In this document: one piece after another, positions 62,483 through 64,000 of the stretch
Layout: each line of letters opens with the position of its first letter
Numbering within the stretch: position 1 is the stretch's first letter
Source: Streptomyces sp. ISL-66
Lineage (GTDB): Bacteria > Actinomycetota > Actinomycetes > Streptomycetales > Streptomycetaceae
Reading direction: 5' to 3'
DNA length: 64,000 nucleotides
Assembly: GCF_018614135.1 (NCBI RefSeq)
Contig: NZ_JAGGOW010000029.1
Coordinates: forward strand, 29,660 to 93,659
Translations under genes and position numbers: made by a program
The notes under the pieces: model-generated
Told to the model about the DNA's origin: nothing
What the model saw: only the letters and a program-made list of their open reading frames with translations
Databases searched by the model: none

Positions 62483-62908
62483 ATGCGAGCAGTGGTGCAG
62501 AGGGTGGACGGCGCGAGCGTCGTGGTGGCCGGCGAGACCGTCGGGGAGATCGTCGGCGAGGGGCTGTGCGTCCTGGTGGGGGTGACCCACGACGACACCC
62601 CGGAGAAAGCGGCGCTGCTGGCGCGCAAGCTGTGGTCGGTGCGGATCCTGGAGGCGGAGAAATCGTGCAGCGACGTGAACGCGCCGCTGCTGGTGATCTC
62701 CCAGTTCACCCTCTACGGAGACGCCCGCAAGGGCCGCCGCCCCACCTGGAACGCGGCCGCGCCCGGCCCGGTCGCCGAGCCCCTCGTGGACGAGGTCGTG
62801 GCGCAGCTGCGGGCGCTGGGCGCGACGGTGGAGACGGGCCGGTTCGGCGCGGACATGCGGGTCTCGCTGACCAACCACGGCCCGTTCACCATCGTCATCG
62901 ACATCTAG
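62483..62908 (+). CDS. dtd: D-aminoacyl-tRNA deacylase
   Basis: A 141-residue DTD that recycles tRNA mis-charged with D-amino acids. It has the invariant start MRAVVQRV, the [19 protein letters not shown] motif with the SQFTLYGD signature, and the C-terminal [10 protein letters not shown] (the NxGPxT motif with the cross-subunit Gly-cis-Pro). Divergent from rsiG, with ATG 62483. Confidence 0.95.
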   Translation: MRAVVQRVDGASVVVAGETVGEIVGEGLCVLVGVTHDDTPEKAALLARKLWSVRILEAEKSCSDVNAPLLVISQFTLYGDARKGRRPTWNAAAPGPVAEPLVDEVVAQLRALGATVETGRFGADMRVSLTNHGPFTIVIDI

Positions 62909-62979
62909 CGCGGCAACCGCCGGAACCCGGGGCCCGGGCCCCGGGCCCCGCGGGCCGTGGCGCTACGGCGGCCGTGGCA

Positions 62980-63948
62980 CTACGGCGCTACGACGACCTC
63001 CTGCGCGGCCGCCGTGTTGCCGGCCAGCAGCGGCGCGTCCACCGGAACGTTCCGCTTGACCAGCGCGAGCGCGATCGGACCGAGCTCGTGGTGGCGGACG
63101 GCCGTGGTCACGAAGCCCAGCTGGCGGCCCTCGTCGCCGTCCGCGGCCAGCCGTACGGGCGCCCCGTGGGCCGGCAGCAGCACCTCGGAGCCGTCCAGGT
63201 GCAGGAAGACGAGCCGGCGCGGCGGCTTCCCCAGGTTGTGGACGCGGGCGACGGTCTCCTGGCCGCGGTAGCAGCCCTTCTGCAGGTGCACGGCGGTGCC
63301 GATCCAGCCCAGCTCGTGCGGGATGGTCCGGTGGTCGGTCTCCTGGCCGAGCCGCGGCCGGTGGGCCTCGACGCGCAAGGCCTCGTAGGCGAGCAGGCCG
63401 GCGGCCGGGCCGTGGGAAGCCGCGAAGGCCTCCAGCTCGGCGCGGGGCAGGAAGACGTCGCGGCCGTACGGGGTCTCCCGTACGGCGTGCTCCTTGGCGA
63501 TCTCGGCGATGGAGCCGGCCGGCAGGTGCACGAGGGCGAAGTCGGCGGTGGCGTCCGCGACTTCCACGCGGTAGAAGAACTTCATCGACTCCAGGTAGGC
63601 GATGAGCGCCTCCTGGGTTCCGGGCTCGACGTGCATCCACATCGTCTCGCCGTCGTCGACGAGGTAGAGCGCGTGCTCGATGTGGCCGTTCGCGGAGAGG
63701 ATCAGCGCCTCGGTGGCCTGGCCGGCGGGGAGCTCGGTGACGTGCTGAGTGATCAGCAGGTGCAGCCAGCTCAGCCGGTCCGGGCCGGTGACGGTGACGA
63801 CCCCGCGGTGGGAGAGGTCGACGAAGCCGCGTCCGTCGGCGAGGGTGCGCTGTTCTCCGTACAGCTCTCCGTAGTGGGCGGCGACGCCCTCGTCGCGGCC
63901 TTCGGCCGGTACGGCGCCGGGGAGATGGAGCAAGGGGCTGCTGGTCAT
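62980..63948 (-). CDS. ygfZ: Folate-binding YgfZ/GcvT-like protein
   Basis: A 322-residue member of the YgfZ (IBA57/COG0354) group, which helps repair or assemble certain iron-sulfur enzymes using tetrahydrofolate. The family motif K(G)CYxGQE is present as QKGCYRGQETVARVHNLGK. The N-terminal FVDLSHRGVVTVTGPDRLSW and a C-terminal beta-barrel agree with the GcvT fold. It converges with dtd. The window ends 52 bases upstream of its start. Confidence 0.92.
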   Translation of the reverse strand: MTSSPLLHLPGAVPAEGRDEGVAAHYGELYGEQRTLADGRGFVDLSHRGVVTVTGPDRLSWLHLLITQHVTELPAGQATEALILSANGHIEHALYLVDDGETMWMHVEPGTQEALIAYLESMKFFYRVEVADATADFALVHLPAGSIAEIAKEHAVRETPYGRDVFLPRAELEAFAASHGPAAGLLAYEALRVEAHRPRLGQETDHRTIPHELGWIGTAVHLQKGCYRGQETVARVHNLGKPPRRLVFLHLDGSEVLLPAHGAPVRLAADGDEGRQLGFVTTAVRHHELGPIALALVKRNVPVDAPLLAGNTAAAQEVVVAP

Positions 63949-64000
63949 GCCACCAGCCTACGACCCAGCCCGGCGGGCTCCTAGTGTCCTGAGTCTCGGA

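Overview
The window is high-GC actinobacterial DNA and is almost certainly from a Streptomyces chromosome. Third codon positions are strongly G/C-biased. The content (mycothiol glycosyltransferase mshA, RsiG, CdgB, MsiK, HbpS/SenS/SenR, a DasR/NagKA locus, CarD next to ispD/ispF) is a familiar Streptomyces set. From memory, the gene order runs parallel to the S. coelicolor core stretch around SCO4290 down to about SCO4200 (cdgB SCO4281, SoxR target SCO4266, msiK SCO4240, phoP/phoR/phoU SCO4230-4228, mshA SCO4204). This synteny is recalled, not computed.

Layout. 1-3.2 kb: end of a glucosyl-3-phosphoglycerate synthase gene, then trehalose synthesis (otsA, otsB). 3.3-8 kb: amino-sugar use, with an orphan sugar-binding lipoprotein, nagK-nagA and a PfkB-type kinase; two DasR-type (dre) boxes lie here and a third sits in front of msiK at 26 kb. 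8-13.7 kb: CBM membrane protein, diguanylate cyclase CdgB, flavin reductase, ArfB-like hydrolase, TerD, GNAT. 13.8-20.6 kb: M1 peptidase lipoprotein, HbpS-SenS-SenR redox/haem sensing, a Tat-exported NTF2-like protein and a second NarL-type pair whose kinase has no sensor domain. 21-25.2 kb: pentapeptide protein, a SoxR-type promoter driving a quinone oxidoreductase, an FAD oxidoreductase and tRNA-Thr(TGT). 25.3-31.5 kb: msiK, a sugar nucleotidyltransferase, DoxX protein and rlmB. 31.7-35.3 kb: cysS, ispF, ispD and carD on the minus strand. 36-39.6 kb: a lipoprotein and the phoP-phoR / phoU phosphate locus. 39.8-43.4 kb: a tiny Cys-rich protein missed by length filters, two hydrolases and a PucR-type regulator.

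43.49-48.05 kb is a small integrated element of pSAM2/AICE type (Rep, Xis, Int). It is inserted into the 3' end of gpmA and flanked by 17-bp direct repeats of the last gpmA codons. Rep has two frameshifts and Int has one, so the element looks defective. A 150-nt hairpin lies in front of rep.

48-64 kb: gpmA, an MFS exporter, YbjN protein, mshA, methyltransferase, NlpC/P60 hydrolase, a receiver-PP2C phosphatase, DUF2516, an HbhA-like helical protein with an XRE regulator, a deletion scar joining a beheaded ArsR gene to an SDR remnant, a HemK-like methyltransferase, an Eis-like acetyltransferase, RsiG (c-di-GMP-dependent anti-sigma factor for WhiG), dtd and a YgfZ-type folate-binding protein.

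Themes that tie genes together: c-di-GMP control of development (cdgB makes the signal, rsiG reads it); DasR-type boxes linking N-acetylglucosamine catabolism to the shared transporter ATPase; redox sensing (SoxR-type box, SenS/HbpS, mycothiol); phosphate control (PhoPR/PhoU). Short tandem repeats are unusually frequent. Several overlap stop codons and others have become low-complexity N-termini.
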